64,000 nt of DNA from Dysgonomonas sp. HGC4. Lineage in GTDB: Bacteria; Bacteroidota; Bacteroidia; Bacteroidales; Dysgonomonadaceae. Under the pieces are notes generated by a model that was not told where the DNA came from, made no database searches, and saw only the letters and a program-made list of their open reading frames with translations. The stretch's first letter is position 1. Every line of letters starts with the position of its first letter. The stretch spans positions 31,355-95,354 of the forward strand of contig NZ_CVRU01000119.1 of the NCBI RefSeq assembly GCF_001261715.1, read 5' to 3'. The translations under genes were made by a program, and so were the position numbers. Positions 9,723 to 19,056 of the stretch are shown here, in pieces.

Positions 9723-12056
9723 ATGAAAAAAACACTTATTCTATTTTTCGTTCTATTAGGGATAATACCCTACGCTAATGCTCAATGGATATGGGATATC
9801 AGCAAAATGACATCTGTAAAAATGGATATCAATTCACTCACTTATTCAAGTGCATATAGGTCACTTTTGAAAGATGCCGACCGAGCTATGCAGAAGAAAT
9901 CTGTATCGGTGACTGATAAAACGCCTATTCCTCCCAGTGGAGACATACACGACTATGTAAGTCTGAGTCGTTATGTTTGGCCAGACTCTACAAAGGCAGA
10001 CGGATTGCCCTACACTCACAGAGATGGGCAATCTAACCCCGAGTTGGAGAATTATGATAGAAACCCTTTAGGAGAAATGGCTAATGCTGTAAATACATTA
10101 TCATTGGCTTATTTCTTTAGCGGTGATGAGCGTTACGCAGAAAAAGCAACAGAGTTTCTTCGTGTCTGGTTTTTGAATGAAAAGACAAGGATGAATCCAA
10201 ATCTCAATTACGCGCAATTCATCCCAGGACTTAATGATTCGAAAGGTCGTCCTATGGGATTAATTGATACCTATTCGTTTGTTGATATGTTGAATAGTGT
10301 AAAACTTTTGGAGAAGTCAAAGAGTTATACTCAAAAAGACAAGGAGGGTTTGCAAAGATGGTTTGCTGAATTTACCGAATGGTTTGAATCCAGCGAACAA
10401 GGTATTGGTGAAAATAATGCTAAAAATAATCATGGTTTAGCATACGATGTTCAACTCGCAACCTATTTCTTGTTTTCAGGAAATGAGAAGGGTGCAAAAC
10501 GAGTTATAGAGGAATTTCCGACAAAACGTATGTTTGCACAAATCGAACCTGATGGTAAACAGCTACAGGAACTACGGAGAACATTAGCGTTTGGATATTC
10601 AGAGTATAATATTCGTCATATGATCGATATGTTTGCAATCGCAAAATACTTTGGTAAGGATTTACATAAAATGGAATCGTCTGATGGCAGAAGCTTTTAT
10701 AAAGCGGTTGACTATCTCAGTTCTTTTCTGGGCAAAGATGTTTCAAATTTTCCTTATCAGCAAATAAGCGGTTGGGAAGCTAAGCAACAAGAGCTATGTG
10801 AAGATCTTTTTCGTATTGTTGACCTTGATCCATCCAAGCAAAATTATTTGGCACTATATAAGAAATACAGCAAACAAAAAATGTCGGATCGCAACAGGCT
10901 CCTTTTTGGTGCACCCGATGTAATAGATGAGGTTTTCTCGTTTACTACTCATCAATACAATTATGCTTTTCAATGTATGGATAAAGCTTTAGCGATGACA
11001 GATAAAAAGAATCTGGTTAATCCTCGTACAGTAGAAAAAGATGGAAGTCTAAGAATGGTGTCTCCACGCGATTGGTGTTCGGGTTTCTTTCCCGGAGCAC
11101 TTTGGTATGTATATGGATATACTAAAGAAAACGAATGGAAAGAAAAAGCGAATAAACAATCTCTATTAATCGAAGGTGAGAAAATGGATAGAAGTACTCA
11201 CGATTTAGGATTCAAGCTGTTTTGTTCTTTCGGAAATGGTTATAAGTTGACTAATGACAATCATTACAAAGAAGTCCTTTTACAATCTGCTGAGACTTTG
11301 TCGAAAAGATTTAATCCTAAAATAGGGGCTATTCGTTCGTGGGATCATCATCGAGACCAATGGCAATTTCCGGTAATTATAGATAATATGATGAATTTAG
11401 AGCTTTTGTTCTGGGCAGCAGAAACCTCGGGCAATAAAAAATATTATGAGATAGCGGATAAACATGCCCAAACAACTCTGAAGAACCATTTCAGAAACGA
11501 CTATTCATCTTACCATGTGGTTAGCTATGATACGATATCAGGGAAAGTGGAAAAGAAACAAACTCATCAAGGATACTCTGATCCCTCTGCATGGGCAAGA
11601 GGTCAGGCTTGGGCATTGTATGGCTTTACTTTATCGTACCGTTATACAAAGAATGTTGATTATTTGAAGTTAGCAGAGCAAGTAGCTAAGTTTATCTTCT
11701 CTAATCCTAATATGCCTGCGGATATGATTCCTTATTGGGATTTTAATGACCCCGCTATCCCCAATGCACCGAGAGATGCTTCTGCTGCGTGTATTATTGC
11801 TTCCGCGCTATATGAACTTTCAGAATATAGTGTAAACAAAGCACAATACACAACATGGGCTGATACAATACTAAGTAGCTTGATTGATAATTACATGGCT
11901 CAGGAGGAAACAACACAAGGTTTCTTATTATTACATTCAACGGGTAATTACCCTTCATCGGATGAGATAGATGCTCCTATTGTATATGCCGATTATTATT
12001 TCTTAGAGGCTTTGTCGAGAAAAAAGAATATAGAAAATAATAAAGCTTTATATTGA
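9723..12056 (+). CDS. Fusion of alginate-lyase-superfamily lyase and GH88 unsaturated glucuronyl hydrolase
   Basis: 777 residues with a signal peptide ending near ANAQW. The N-terminal half (about 70-320) matches the alginate_lyase fold of PF05426: DYVSLSRYVWPDS, GLPYTHRDGQSNPE, and the catalytic set Asn235-Asn236-His237 in NAKNNHGLAYDVQ with Arg285 and Tyr292 in LRRTLAFGY. The spacing Arg to Tyr is 7, as in PL5 enzymes; PL38 is another family with this fold. The C-terminal half (about 400-770) is GH88: WCSGFFPGALWYVY, Asp494 in STHDLGF, Asp554 in IIDNMMN, and WARGQAWALYGF. The lyase would leave a 4,5-unsaturated uronic acid at the new end, and GH88 removes exactly that sugar. The coding frame is unbroken. 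It lies 29 bp after the GH2 gene and ends the locus. Confidence 0.85.
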   Translation: MKKTLILFFVLLGIIPYANAQWIWDISKMTSVKMDINSLTYSSAYRSLLKDADRAMQKKSVSVTDKTPIPPSGDIHDYVSLSRYVWPDSTKADGLPYTHRDGQSNPELENYDRNPLGEMANAVNTLSLAYFFSGDERYAEKATEFLRVWFLNEKTRMNPNLNYAQFIPGLNDSKGRPMGLIDTYSFVDMLNSVKLLEKSKSYTQKDKEGLQRWFAEFTEWFESSEQGIGENNAKNNHGLAYDVQLATYFLFSGNEKGAKRVIEEFPTKRMFAQIEPDGKQLQELRRTLAFGYSEYNIRHMIDMFAIAKYFGKDLHKMESSDGRSFYKAVDYLSSFLGKDVSNFPYQQISGWEAKQQELCEDLFRIVDLDPSKQNYLALYKKYSKQKMSDRNRLLFGAPDVIDEVFSFTTHQYNYAFQCMDKALAMTDKKNLVNPRTVEKDGSLRMVSPRDWCSGFFPGALWYVYGYTKENEWKEKANKQSLLIEGEKMDRSTHDLGFKLFCSFGNGYKLTNDNHYKEVLLQSAETLSKRFNPKIGAIRSWDHHRDQWQFPVIIDNMMNLELLFWAAETSGNKKYYEIADKHAQTTLKNHFRNDYSSYHVVSYDTISGKVEKKQTHQGYSDPSAWARGQAWALYGFTLSYRYTKNVDYLKLAEQVAKFIFSNPNMPADMIPYWDFNDPAIPNAPRDASAACIIASALYELSEYSVNKAQYTTWADTILSSLIDNYMAQEETTQGFLLLHSTGNYPSSDEIDAPIVYADYYFLEALSRKKNIENNKALY

Positions 12057-12085
12057 GGTTGTGAGTTAATTTGCAGAATTTACAC

Positions 12086-12120
12086 AAAAGGGGAGTGCTA
12101 TTAAGTACTCCTCTTTTTAT
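12086..12120. terminator. Terminator between the convergent lyase-GH88 and AraC genes
   Basis: AGGGGAGT pairs with ACTCCTCT around a short loop and is followed by TTTTT on the plus strand and preceded by AAAA. It can therefore act for both converging genes. Confidence 0.7.
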
Positions 12121-13076
12121 ATATTTCTATACTGAAAGGGAGTTATTCCCGCAGTGTCTTTAAAGCATTTTGTAAAATAAGAAGCATCGTTGAAGCCCAG
12201 ATTTAGGGCAATATCTCCAATGGGTGTATCTGAGTATTTTAATTGAATTTTGGCTTCCAATATCCTTATTTCATTTAAAATTGTATTCGCTGTTCTTCCC
12301 GTAGTCTGCTTTACCGATTTATTTAAATGATTAGGTGTTATATTCAACAGTGAAGCATAAAAATCCAGATTTTGGTGTTCACTTATATGTTGCATCAATA
12401 AATCATGGTACTGTTTCGCTATTCTAAAAGATTTTGAAGGATAGGGATCAAGTGCGCTCTCTGAAAGAATTTTTCGGGTTTCGTAAATAACAGCTGTTAT
12501 GTAGGTTCTTATTAGTTGATAATCTATATCTACGTCATTATATAATTTAGATAAGCTTTCAAAGCAAAATAGTATTCTCTCGAAAGCAATTGTTGGTAGC
12601 CTCACTGGATAGCGACGCATAAAACTATTGATGTATGCAAGCTCATATTCCAAGCTGTTTTTTATGTGTATGCAATCTAGAAACTTTGTATTGAAGTAAC
12701 AATAGAACCCTTTTACTGTATCTGACAGTGGGTGTAAAAAGGTAGTTTGTCCGGGTAAAGAAACATATAGCTCTTTAGGATTTATTTGAATTTGTATAGG
12801 ATCAGATTCTCTTACAAGAAAACCTTGCGTTACAAATAGTATTTCATAAGTATCTTTTCTTTCTGTATATGCATCTTGGAATGATTGTTCTTTACAATTA
12901 TCAAGAGAAGCTACAAAAAAATAGTCAGAGCAACTCTTTCGTTCTTTATTCTCTTTCAAGGAGTCTACATTCTGCTTTTTCACACTATAAAAGATTATTT
13001 GTTCTGTTTTATAAAGATAGAACAATTCTAAATAAGAGAAACTATTTGAATAAATCCCAGGTCGTCTTTTAATCAA
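12117..13076 (-). CDS. AraC-family transcriptional regulator
   Basis: About 319 residues. The C-terminal 100 residues hold the two AraC helix-turn-helix motifs (LDFYASLLNITPNHLNKSVK, then IGDIALNLGFNDASYFTKCF) and the end motif GITPFQYRNI. The N-terminal part looks like a cupin-type sensing domain (YEILFVTQGFLVRE). The start is unsure: this reading opens with TTG at 13076, no in-frame ATG occurs near it, and a GTG start near 12983 is an alternative. It converges on the lyase-GH88 gene and diverges from the ferrochelatase gene, so it could control either the glycan locus or its own region; that is inference. Confidence 0.85.
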   Translation of the reverse strand: MIKRRPGIYSNSFSYLELFYLYKTEQIIFYSVKKQNVDSLKENKERKSCSDYFFVASLDNCKEQSFQDAYTERKDTYEILFVTQGFLVRESDPIQIQINPKELYVSLPGQTTFLHPLSDTVKGFYCYFNTKFLDCIHIKNSLEYELAYINSFMRRYPVRLPTIAFERILFCFESLSKLYNDVDIDYQLIRTYITAVIYETRKILSESALDPYPSKSFRIAKQYHDLLMQHISEHQNLDFYASLLNITPNHLNKSVKQTTGRTANTILNEIRILEAKIQLKYSDTPIGDIALNLGFNDASYFTKCFKDTAGITPFQYRNI

Positions 13077-13268
13077 AAATGATTGTTTATTACTATTCTT
13101 ATCACTTATTTTGCTAATCGATTATATCTATATATTCTAACTTTGTATTACATTGTAGCGTAGGTTCTCAACCCGAAATGTGTCTCTGTTTGAGTAATTA
13201 TTGTATTTTATATTTGTATCTACTCTCTTACTCTCATAAATTTCAGTAAATTGTAATTCTAAAATAAA

Positions 13269-14624
13269 ATGTTTGAGAAATTTAAGATAAAATGGAATAT
13301 TTATTCCAATTGGCAATTAACCATAATCTTCATCGTATTTTCGGTTACGGGTAGTGCTGCCATGGTTGTGCGAAAGTTTGTATTCGAATTGATCGGTATT
13401 ACCTCCGACACATCTCTTTGGATAAAAGTTCCGCTTTATATATTGATTTTGATTCCTGCATATCAGATATTATTGATAGTTGTGGGAACTATTTTCGGAC
13501 AATACCGTTTTTTCTATGAATTTCAGAAGAAAAGTATAGGACGTTTTTACAGAAGAACGAAAACAGAAGATAACACCAACAAACAAGAAGTGACAATGAA
13601 TAATTCCGTGAAAAATAATGAAACAGCTGTATTACTGCTGAATTTGGGAACACCTGATGAGCCTACTGTTAAAGCAGTACGTCGTTATTTGTTTCAGTTT
13701 TTTAATGACAAAAGGGTGATTGATTTGCCATGGCTTTTTAGAAAGATATTGGTGAATTTTATCATCGTACCTTTTCGTGCACCTAAATCAGCCAAACTAT
13801 ATCAACAACTATGGACAAAGGAGGGGTCTCCTTTATTAATAAACACGGTTGAATTAAAAAACAAACTCCAAGAAAAGTTAGAAGATAAAGCTTCTGTTTT
13901 TATGGCTATGCGTTATCAAAATCCATCTATAAGAGCAACTCTAAATTCAATTCGTAAAGAAGGATACAGCAAGATCATTCTTCTACCTCTCTTTCCCCAT
14001 TATGCATCGTCAACAACCTCTTCGGCTATTGAGACTGTGTGGGATGAAATCAGAGGTTGGAATGTAATTCCGAGCGTTCATATAATTAATCAATTCTATG
14101 ACCATCCCGGATTTTTAGATGCTTTTGCTCAACGTATATCATCATATAATCTTGATGATTACGACTTCGTTCTTTTCTCTTATCACGGATTACCGACTCG
14201 CCATACAGATAAAATTCATCCAAAAATATCCACAGCTAGCTGCAATTGTGATGAGGTTATGCCCGAGCATGGCAAGTTTTGTTATAGAGCAACTTGTTAT
14301 GAGACAACTCGTCTTTTAACTCAACGATTGGGCTTATCTAAAGAACGCTACTCAACGTCATTTCAATCACGGTTGTCTAACTATTGGTTAAAGCCTTTTA
14401 CGGATGCTACATTGGCTGAACTTCCTCTTAAGGGAATTAAGCGTGTGTTAGTGGTTGCTCCGGCATTTGTCGCAGATTGCCTTGAAACAATTGTTGAAAT
14501 TGATTTTGAATACAAAGAGCTATTTGTTGCCAATGGAGGTGAGAAACTAACTATGGTAGAAAGTCTTAATGCAGACGATCGATGGGTAGATGCTGTAAAA
14601 GATATGGTGTCAGGTTATATCTAA
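13269..14624 (+). CDS. hemH: Ferrochelatase with N-terminal two-span membrane domain (DUF6787-like)
   Basis: 451 residues, about 110 longer than usual ferrochelatases. Residues 1-95 carry two membrane spans (about 14-36 and 51-75) and FGQYRFF, resembling the small DUF6787 membrane proteins of Bacteroidota. Residues from about 117 are ferrochelatase: VLLLNLGTPDEP, the catalytic His in FSYHGLPTRHTDK, a Cys-rich segment (TASCNCDEV, GKFCYRATCYETT), and VVAPAFVADCLETIVEI with the conserved Glu. It inserts iron into the porphyrin ring at the last step of haem synthesis. An internal ATG at 13596 behind an AGAAG could also give a soluble form. The two parts are one open frame here; in relatives they may be separate genes. 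A strong terminator follows. Confidence 0.88.
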   Translation: MFEKFKIKWNIYSNWQLTIIFIVFSVTGSAAMVVRKFVFELIGITSDTSLWIKVPLYILILIPAYQILLIVVGTIFGQYRFFYEFQKKSIGRFYRRTKTEDNTNKQEVTMNNSVKNNETAVLLLNLGTPDEPTVKAVRRYLFQFFNDKRVIDLPWLFRKILVNFIIVPFRAPKSAKLYQQLWTKEGSPLLINTVELKNKLQEKLEDKASVFMAMRYQNPSIRATLNSIRKEGYSKIILLPLFPHYASSTTSSAIETVWDEIRGWNVIPSVHIINQFYDHPGFLDAFAQRISSYNLDDYDFVLFSYHGLPTRHTDKIHPKISTASCNCDEVMPEHGKFCYRATCYETTRLLTQRLGLSKERYSTSFQSRLSNYWLKPFTDATLAELPLKGIKRVLVVAPAFVADCLETIVEIDFEYKELFVANGGEKLTMVESLNADDRWVDAVKDMVSGYI

Positions 14625-14733
14625 TCATATTTGACTTATAATATACATCTGGGGTGCGACTTTATTGCTCTCTTTTTATTATCCTGAAAAATTATTCATC
14701 AGTCAGATAATATTAAGGATGATTTCCAGCTTA

Positions 14734-14780
14734 AATAATACGGCTTAATTCTGATTGAGAATTAAGCCGTATTATTTTTC
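14734..14780 (+). terminator. Strong intrinsic terminator after hemH
   Basis: A 19-bp perfect stem (arms 14734-14752 and 14758-14776, core ATACGGCTTAATTCT) with a 5-nt loop is followed by TTTTC. It separates hemH from tRNA-Lys, which is read from the other strand. Confidence 0.85.
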
Positions 14781-14901
14781 TGTTGTATATATTGTTTGAT
14801 ATTTTGAGGGAACTGAAGCAGCACCTACCAATATAATTTTTTGTTAGAAGATAAATAAAACAAAAAAACTCTCAATTTCTTGAAAATCTTTTTTTGTTTA
14901 G

Positions 14902-14974
14902 TGATCCCGCTGGGGTTCGAACCCAGGACCCCATCATTAAAAGTGATGTGCTCTACCAACTGAGCTACGGAATC
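14902..14974 (-). tRNA. tRNA-Lys (anticodon TTT)
   Basis: A full cloverleaf of 73 nt on the minus strand. The acceptor stem GATTCCG/CGGGATC includes one G-U pair, the discriminator is A, the D arm is GCTC...GAGC, the anticodon loop is CTTTTAA and the T loop is TTCGAAC. CCA is not encoded. A promoter lies just upstream. Confidence 0.97.
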
Positions 14975-15003
14975 TACCTATTTGCTTTTCTTGAAAGCGA
15001 GTG

Positions 15004-15033
15004 CAAAGGTAGTATAATAAATTATATATCCAA
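15004..15033 (-). promoter_or_regulatory. Promoter of tRNA-Lys
   Basis: On the minus strand TTG (15033-15031), 19 bp, then TACCTTTG (15011-15004). This is an exact match to the Bacteroidota -33/-7 pattern, 30 bp before the tRNA. Confidence 0.75.
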
Positions 15034-15092
15034 TAGCGATTAGGAAATATTTTATGAAAATATTATTTTGCTCTTCATTTCTGGCATTCTTT

Positions 15093-17888
15093 TTATAGTC
15101 GACGAGAAGGTCGTCCACCTCCTCCGGGAGGTCCAAATCTAGGGCCGGAGTCGTTATTCATATCAGTCATTTTGGCTCCACCTTTGAATATTTGAAAACG
15201 ATAAATGAAGCTTACCATGAAGTAGCTTTCTAAAACATTCGTAATACTTTCACTCACAGATTCAGTTTGGAATGATTGGGATATATTCGTCTTTTGATGC
15301 AATATGTCGTAAACACTAAATTTGATTGTGCCATTTTTTGCTTTAAATATTTGTTTTGACATAGATGCATTCCATAGCCATTCATTTAGTTCAAATCCTT
15401 GAGTTGTTCCAGCATTCGCGGAATAGTTTAAATCTGTATCCACGACAAAATTATAGGGCAAATACCATGTTGTATTAAAACTTCCTCCATAATTATAAAT
15501 TGTACGATCTTGAAGATTTCCTAAGCTATTGTCAGTTGTAGTATACCTAATATTTCCTCTAAGCCCGAAATCGAATAGATCAGATCGATATTGTAGACCT
15601 AAACTCTCGGCTAGATTGAGGGTATTTGCCGTGTTTTTTCCAGAATCAATATATCCATTCTTTCGAGCGTAGTTCCCGAAAGTCATAGAGTTTACTGAGA
15701 ATTTCTTATTTCTTAAAGGGCGGTTCATTATCAATCTTAGATTTGTACTCCAATTTCCATTTATGTTGTCAAAAGTGCTTTCTTGTCTCCCTCCTTCAAA
15801 AGAATAGGTTCTGGCAACAATATCATTTGATGCAAAATCAAAACCTCCAAATACCATAATTGCGCTAGCTTTTTCTGGATTGAATTTCTGGTAGCGGAGT
15901 CTGAATCGGTTGGTAAATGTCGGTTTTAGATTTGGATTACCATAGCTAATATTTAGTGGGTCAGATTCGTCTCTTACACTTGATAATTGTGTAGTTGATG
16001 GTTGAGAGGTTGTTCCCGAATAATCAACGCGGAGGTTATGTCTCTTATCCCATAAATAATTGAATTGTGCTACTGGAGCATAATTAAGTACATTATTAGA
16101 TATCTCGGCACTTTCCTTGGGAGTAATAACCCAGTTGTCCATTTTCGAGGGTTGTAGCATAACTCCAAGGGTGTAATTGTATTTGGCTCTAACCGATTTG
16201 AAGTTAATGCCTATTTCTTGATTTATGAAGTCGTTTTTTAAATTTTTTGTAGCTGTAGAATCGACGATTGTATAATTGTCTGAACCATCATTTTTATATG
16301 TATTCTGATCTGCTACCGAGTAGTTTTTTCTAAAGCTATAATTAAATTGAATGAAATTATTTCTTCCGATAGGTTCTACGTAAGATAAATATGCTCTCCA
16401 ATTATGCCCATGATTATCTTGGTTTGTGCGTATGTCGATAAGAGAGATGGAGTCGGGGCTGGCACTTTGTCTAGTTGTTTTCTTAGACCAATTTTCTATA
16501 TCATTATCCAGCTTATTAAATCCCCCAGATAGACTAAAGCTAATTACCCTTCCTTTTTTACCTAACTTGCGGCTTACCTCTAACCTTGCATTTACTGACT
16601 TACTTTCTCCTTCAGAGAAATAGGTTGATTTACCCCAGTTTATACTGTCATTAGTATTTTCATAAGTACTAAGGAAGTCGTTTATATTAGAAGCTTTATT
16701 TTGTCCATATTGTAAATTAGGAGAAAAGATTACTTTGGTTAAAGAGTCAGGTGTCCATTCGAAACGAAAATCTACACCTATATTATCACTTTTGTTTATG
16801 CCTGTACTGTTTGTATTCTGAAATAAGTTACCCCTTGGATCATTGGGAGTAAATCGCTCTACATGTCTGTTGGTAATTACATCATTCTCTGTTCTGCCTA
16901 TACGAGAGTTTCCTCCCCATTTGAGCTTGTCGGATGGCGTCATAGAGAAATTGAAGCCTCCGCTGGTCGATTTAATGATACCATTGCCACCTCCAAAGTT
17001 GATGCCGCTGGGGCGAAACCCTCTGAATGTATTTCCCGCATTATCTGTGAAACCTTCATTGTTTGTATTGTTTGATCCACCCATCAATGTAAATTGATTG
17101 TCGTTATGCATGTAATTAGCTATTCCACTAAGACCGTATCTGTCGTCACTACCTAATCCACTGGTCGTACTTCCGTACAATCCTTGTTTCATATTTTTCT
17201 TTATAGTTAAGTTGATAACTGTTTCATCATCCCCATCATCAAAGCCCGTCATTTGCGACATATCCGATTTTCGATCTAATACTTGTAACTTATCAACCAT
17301 TGCTGCGGGTAGATTTTTTGATGCAACTTTGGGGTCGTCGGAGAAAAATTCTTTACCATCAACTAAGATTTTCTTGATTTCTTTACCATTGATTGTAATT
17401 TTTCCTTCCGAGTCAACTTCTGCTCCTGGCATCTTCTTCAATAAGTCTTCTACTACTGCACTTGGTTGCACTTTATAAGAGTCGGCATTGTATTCAATTG
17501 TATCACCTTTTATTGCAATTTCGGCAGCTTTAGCTGTAACAACAGCTTCGCTAAGCATAATGCCGTCTGCGCTTAAAAATATATCATCCATTACAACAGA
17601 CTTTTTGCTTGCGTCTACGTTTACGAATGCTTCTTTGTATCCCAGGTAAGATACGCTTATAATATATTTACCGGGGCTAATACTGACAATAAATTTGCCA
17701 GCATCGTCAGTTGCTAAGCCTTGAACATAGGTGCTGTCTTTTTCTCGTAATATTCGTATCCCGGCTTGTTCAATAGGGTCATTGTCTGCTTTGTCTAAAA
17801 CAGTTCCTGTAATTCGTATATTGTTTTGTGCAGCAAGAGACAATAGAGATATTATTGCCAAGGTAAATGCAAGCAGTATTTTTTTCAT
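15093..17888 (-). CDS. Outer-membrane beta-barrel protein with carboxypeptidase-regulatory-like domain
   Basis: 931 residues with a signal peptide ending near SLAAQ. Residues 23-110 form a carboxypeptidase-regulatory-like beta domain (ITGTVLDKADNDPIEQAGI). A TonB-receptor-like plug follows (VVEDLLKKMPGAEVDSEGKI; KILVDGKEFFSDDPKVASKN), then a long barrel with many Asn/Tyr/Arg strands. The C-terminal tail is Gly/Pro-rich (RFGPPGGGGRPSRRL). This belongs to the Bacteroidota outer_membrane_beta-barrel type resembling TonB-dependent receptors but with no SusD partner. The cargo is unknown; it may be a transporter for a peptide, metal or siderophore. It diverges from the 5'-nucleotidase genes. Confidence 0.8.
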   Translation of the reverse strand: MKKILLAFTLAIISLLSLAAQNNIRITGTVLDKADNDPIEQAGIRILREKDSTYVQGLATDDAGKFIVSISPGKYIISVSYLGYKEAFVNVDASKKSVVMDDIFLSADGIMLSEAVVTAKAAEIAIKGDTIEYNADSYKVQPSAVVEDLLKKMPGAEVDSEGKITINGKEIKKILVDGKEFFSDDPKVASKNLPAAMVDKLQVLDRKSDMSQMTGFDDGDDETVINLTIKKNMKQGLYGSTTSGLGSDDRYGLSGIANYMHNDNQFTLMGGSNNTNNEGFTDNAGNTFRGFRPSGINFGGGNGIIKSTSGGFNFSMTPSDKLKWGGNSRIGRTENDVITNRHVERFTPNDPRGNLFQNTNSTGINKSDNIGVDFRFEWTPDSLTKVIFSPNLQYGQNKASNINDFLSTYENTNDSINWGKSTYFSEGESKSVNARLEVSRKLGKKGRVISFSLSGGFNKLDNDIENWSKKTTRQSASPDSISLIDIRTNQDNHGHNWRAYLSYVEPIGRNNFIQFNYSFRKNYSVADQNTYKNDGSDNYTIVDSTATKNLKNDFINQEIGINFKSVRAKYNYTLGVMLQPSKMDNWVITPKESAEISNNVLNYAPVAQFNYLWDKRHNLRVDYSGTTSQPSTTQLSSVRDESDPLNISYGNPNLKPTFTNRFRLRYQKFNPEKASAIMVFGGFDFASNDIVARTYSFEGGRQESTFDNINGNWSTNLRLIMNRPLRNKKFSVNSMTFGNYARKNGYIDSGKNTANTLNLAESLGLQYRSDLFDFGLRGNIRYTTTDNSLGNLQDRTIYNYGGSFNTTWYLPYNFVVDTDLNYSANAGTTQGFELNEWLWNASMSKQIFKAKNGTIKFSVYDILHQKTNISQSFQTESVSESITNVLESYFMVSFIYRFQIFKGGAKMTDMNNDSGPRFGPPGGGGRPSRRL

Positions 17889-18201
17889 TGACTAAAAGGC
17901 GTTATTATTGATCGATAGGTATCATTAACATCATCAGACCAAGATTCTATTAAAAGGTTTAATTCTAAATCTTCTTTTTTGTGTTTTTTTGTAGAACCTT
18001 CGCAATATCTCTACATTTACGAATTATTAAATCTTCAGAATAAGCTAAAAATTATTTATTAGCTAAATTTGGATTTTAAACGAAAACTGCTTTGTTTTAA
18101 GATCAAATATTTAATTCGTTGCTTTTGTTTCTGTTACTAAATAGATACTGCCGATTTGGATACTTTAACTATTGTGGTTAAAACTGTAATTAAGAATATT
18201 T
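17889..18201. other. Divergent intergenic region
   Basis: A 313-bp AT-rich spacer between the beta-barrel gene (minus) and the nucleotidase gene (plus). The only motif I see is a -7-like TAAATTTG on the plus strand (18064-18071), about 130 bp before the plus gene, without a clear -33 element. No ORF or RNA is evident. Confidence 0.5.
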
Positions 18202-18954
18202 ATGAAAAAAGTGATTGGAGGTGCAATGTTGATTGCGTTGTGCTTTTCCTGCTCCCGACAACAGTATGTTGTGACAAGTTTACAAGCTCAAAGACAACCA
18301 ATTGTTGCGGCTGATTATCCTCGAACTGGGGGAGAAGTAGAAGTTCTTGTTGAAAAATATAAGGTGAAGCTTGATAATGAAATGAATCAGGTGATAGGAG
18401 TATCGACGCAAGATATGACTTATGCGCGTCCTGAGAGTTTGTTGACAAACTTGACTTCGGATGTAATGGAGGCTTATGGCGAAAAGTATACAAGCGGAGC
18501 ATGTGATTTGGCATGTATGAATGTACATGGGCATCGTGCTAATCTGGCGAAGGGTGATATAACAGTAGGTAATATCTTCGAGATATATTCATTCGAAAAT
18601 ACGCTTGTCTTAATAAAGCTCAAAGGTAACGATTTGTTGGATGCTTTTGAATCTTATGCAAAAATGGGAGGTGCAGGAATATCATCAACAGTGAAGTTGA
18701 TAGTCAAAGATGGAAAACTGCAATCGGCTACTGTAAAAGGGCAACCGGTTGATAAGGATAAAGTATATACAATTATTACTCTCGATTATTTGGCAGATGG
18801 TAATGATGGATTAGAAGCCTTTAAAAACTCACTCGAAGTAATAGAGCCGGGAATAACGCTTCGTGATGCCATGATGCAATATGTAAAAGATCAGACTGCG
18901 AGTGGTAAAGAAATATCATCGGTATTAGATGGAAGAATAACTATTGAGAAGTAA
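18202..18954 (+). CDS. 5'-nucleotidase C-terminal-domain lipoprotein
   Basis: 250 residues. A lipoprotein signal has its cysteine in LCFSCSRQQ. The body matches the C-terminal (substrate-binding) domain of UshA-type 5'-nucleotidases: ACDLACMNVHGHRANLAKGD, GNIFEIYSFENTLVLIKLKG, and YTIITLDYLADGNDGLEAF. The catalytic metallophosphatase half is encoded separately by the next gene, in reverse of the usual N-to-C order. The two probably act together in the periplasm to remove phosphate from nucleotides; whether they associate is unknown. Confidence 0.85.
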   Translation: MKKVIGGAMLIALCFSCSRQQYVVTSLQAQRQPIVAADYPRTGGEVEVLVEKYKVKLDNEMNQVIGVSTQDMTYARPESLLTNLTSDVMEAYGEKYTSGACDLACMNVHGHRANLAKGDITVGNIFEIYSFENTLVLIKLKGNDLLDAFESYAKMGGAGISSTVKLIVKDGKLQSATVKGQPVDKDKVYTIITLDYLADGNDGLEAFKNSLEVIEPGITLRDAMMQYVKDQTASGKEISSVLDGRITIEK

Positions 18955-19056
18955 GATTGCTACCTTTTTGTTGTTTGGGTGAGTATTCAATTCGATTGAC
19001 TTTGAAAAATGACAAGATATAGTTGGAATTGCTTTAATAAAAAGAGAGAATTTAAG

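Noticed and set aside
12869..13072. Plus-strand ORF of 67 residues
   Set aside because: It is opposite the AraC gene N-terminus and has no ribosome site or motif.
18200..18534. Minus-strand ORFs of 84-104 residues
   Set aside because: They overlap the 5'-nucleotidase-domain gene, whose signal peptide and motifs support the plus strand.
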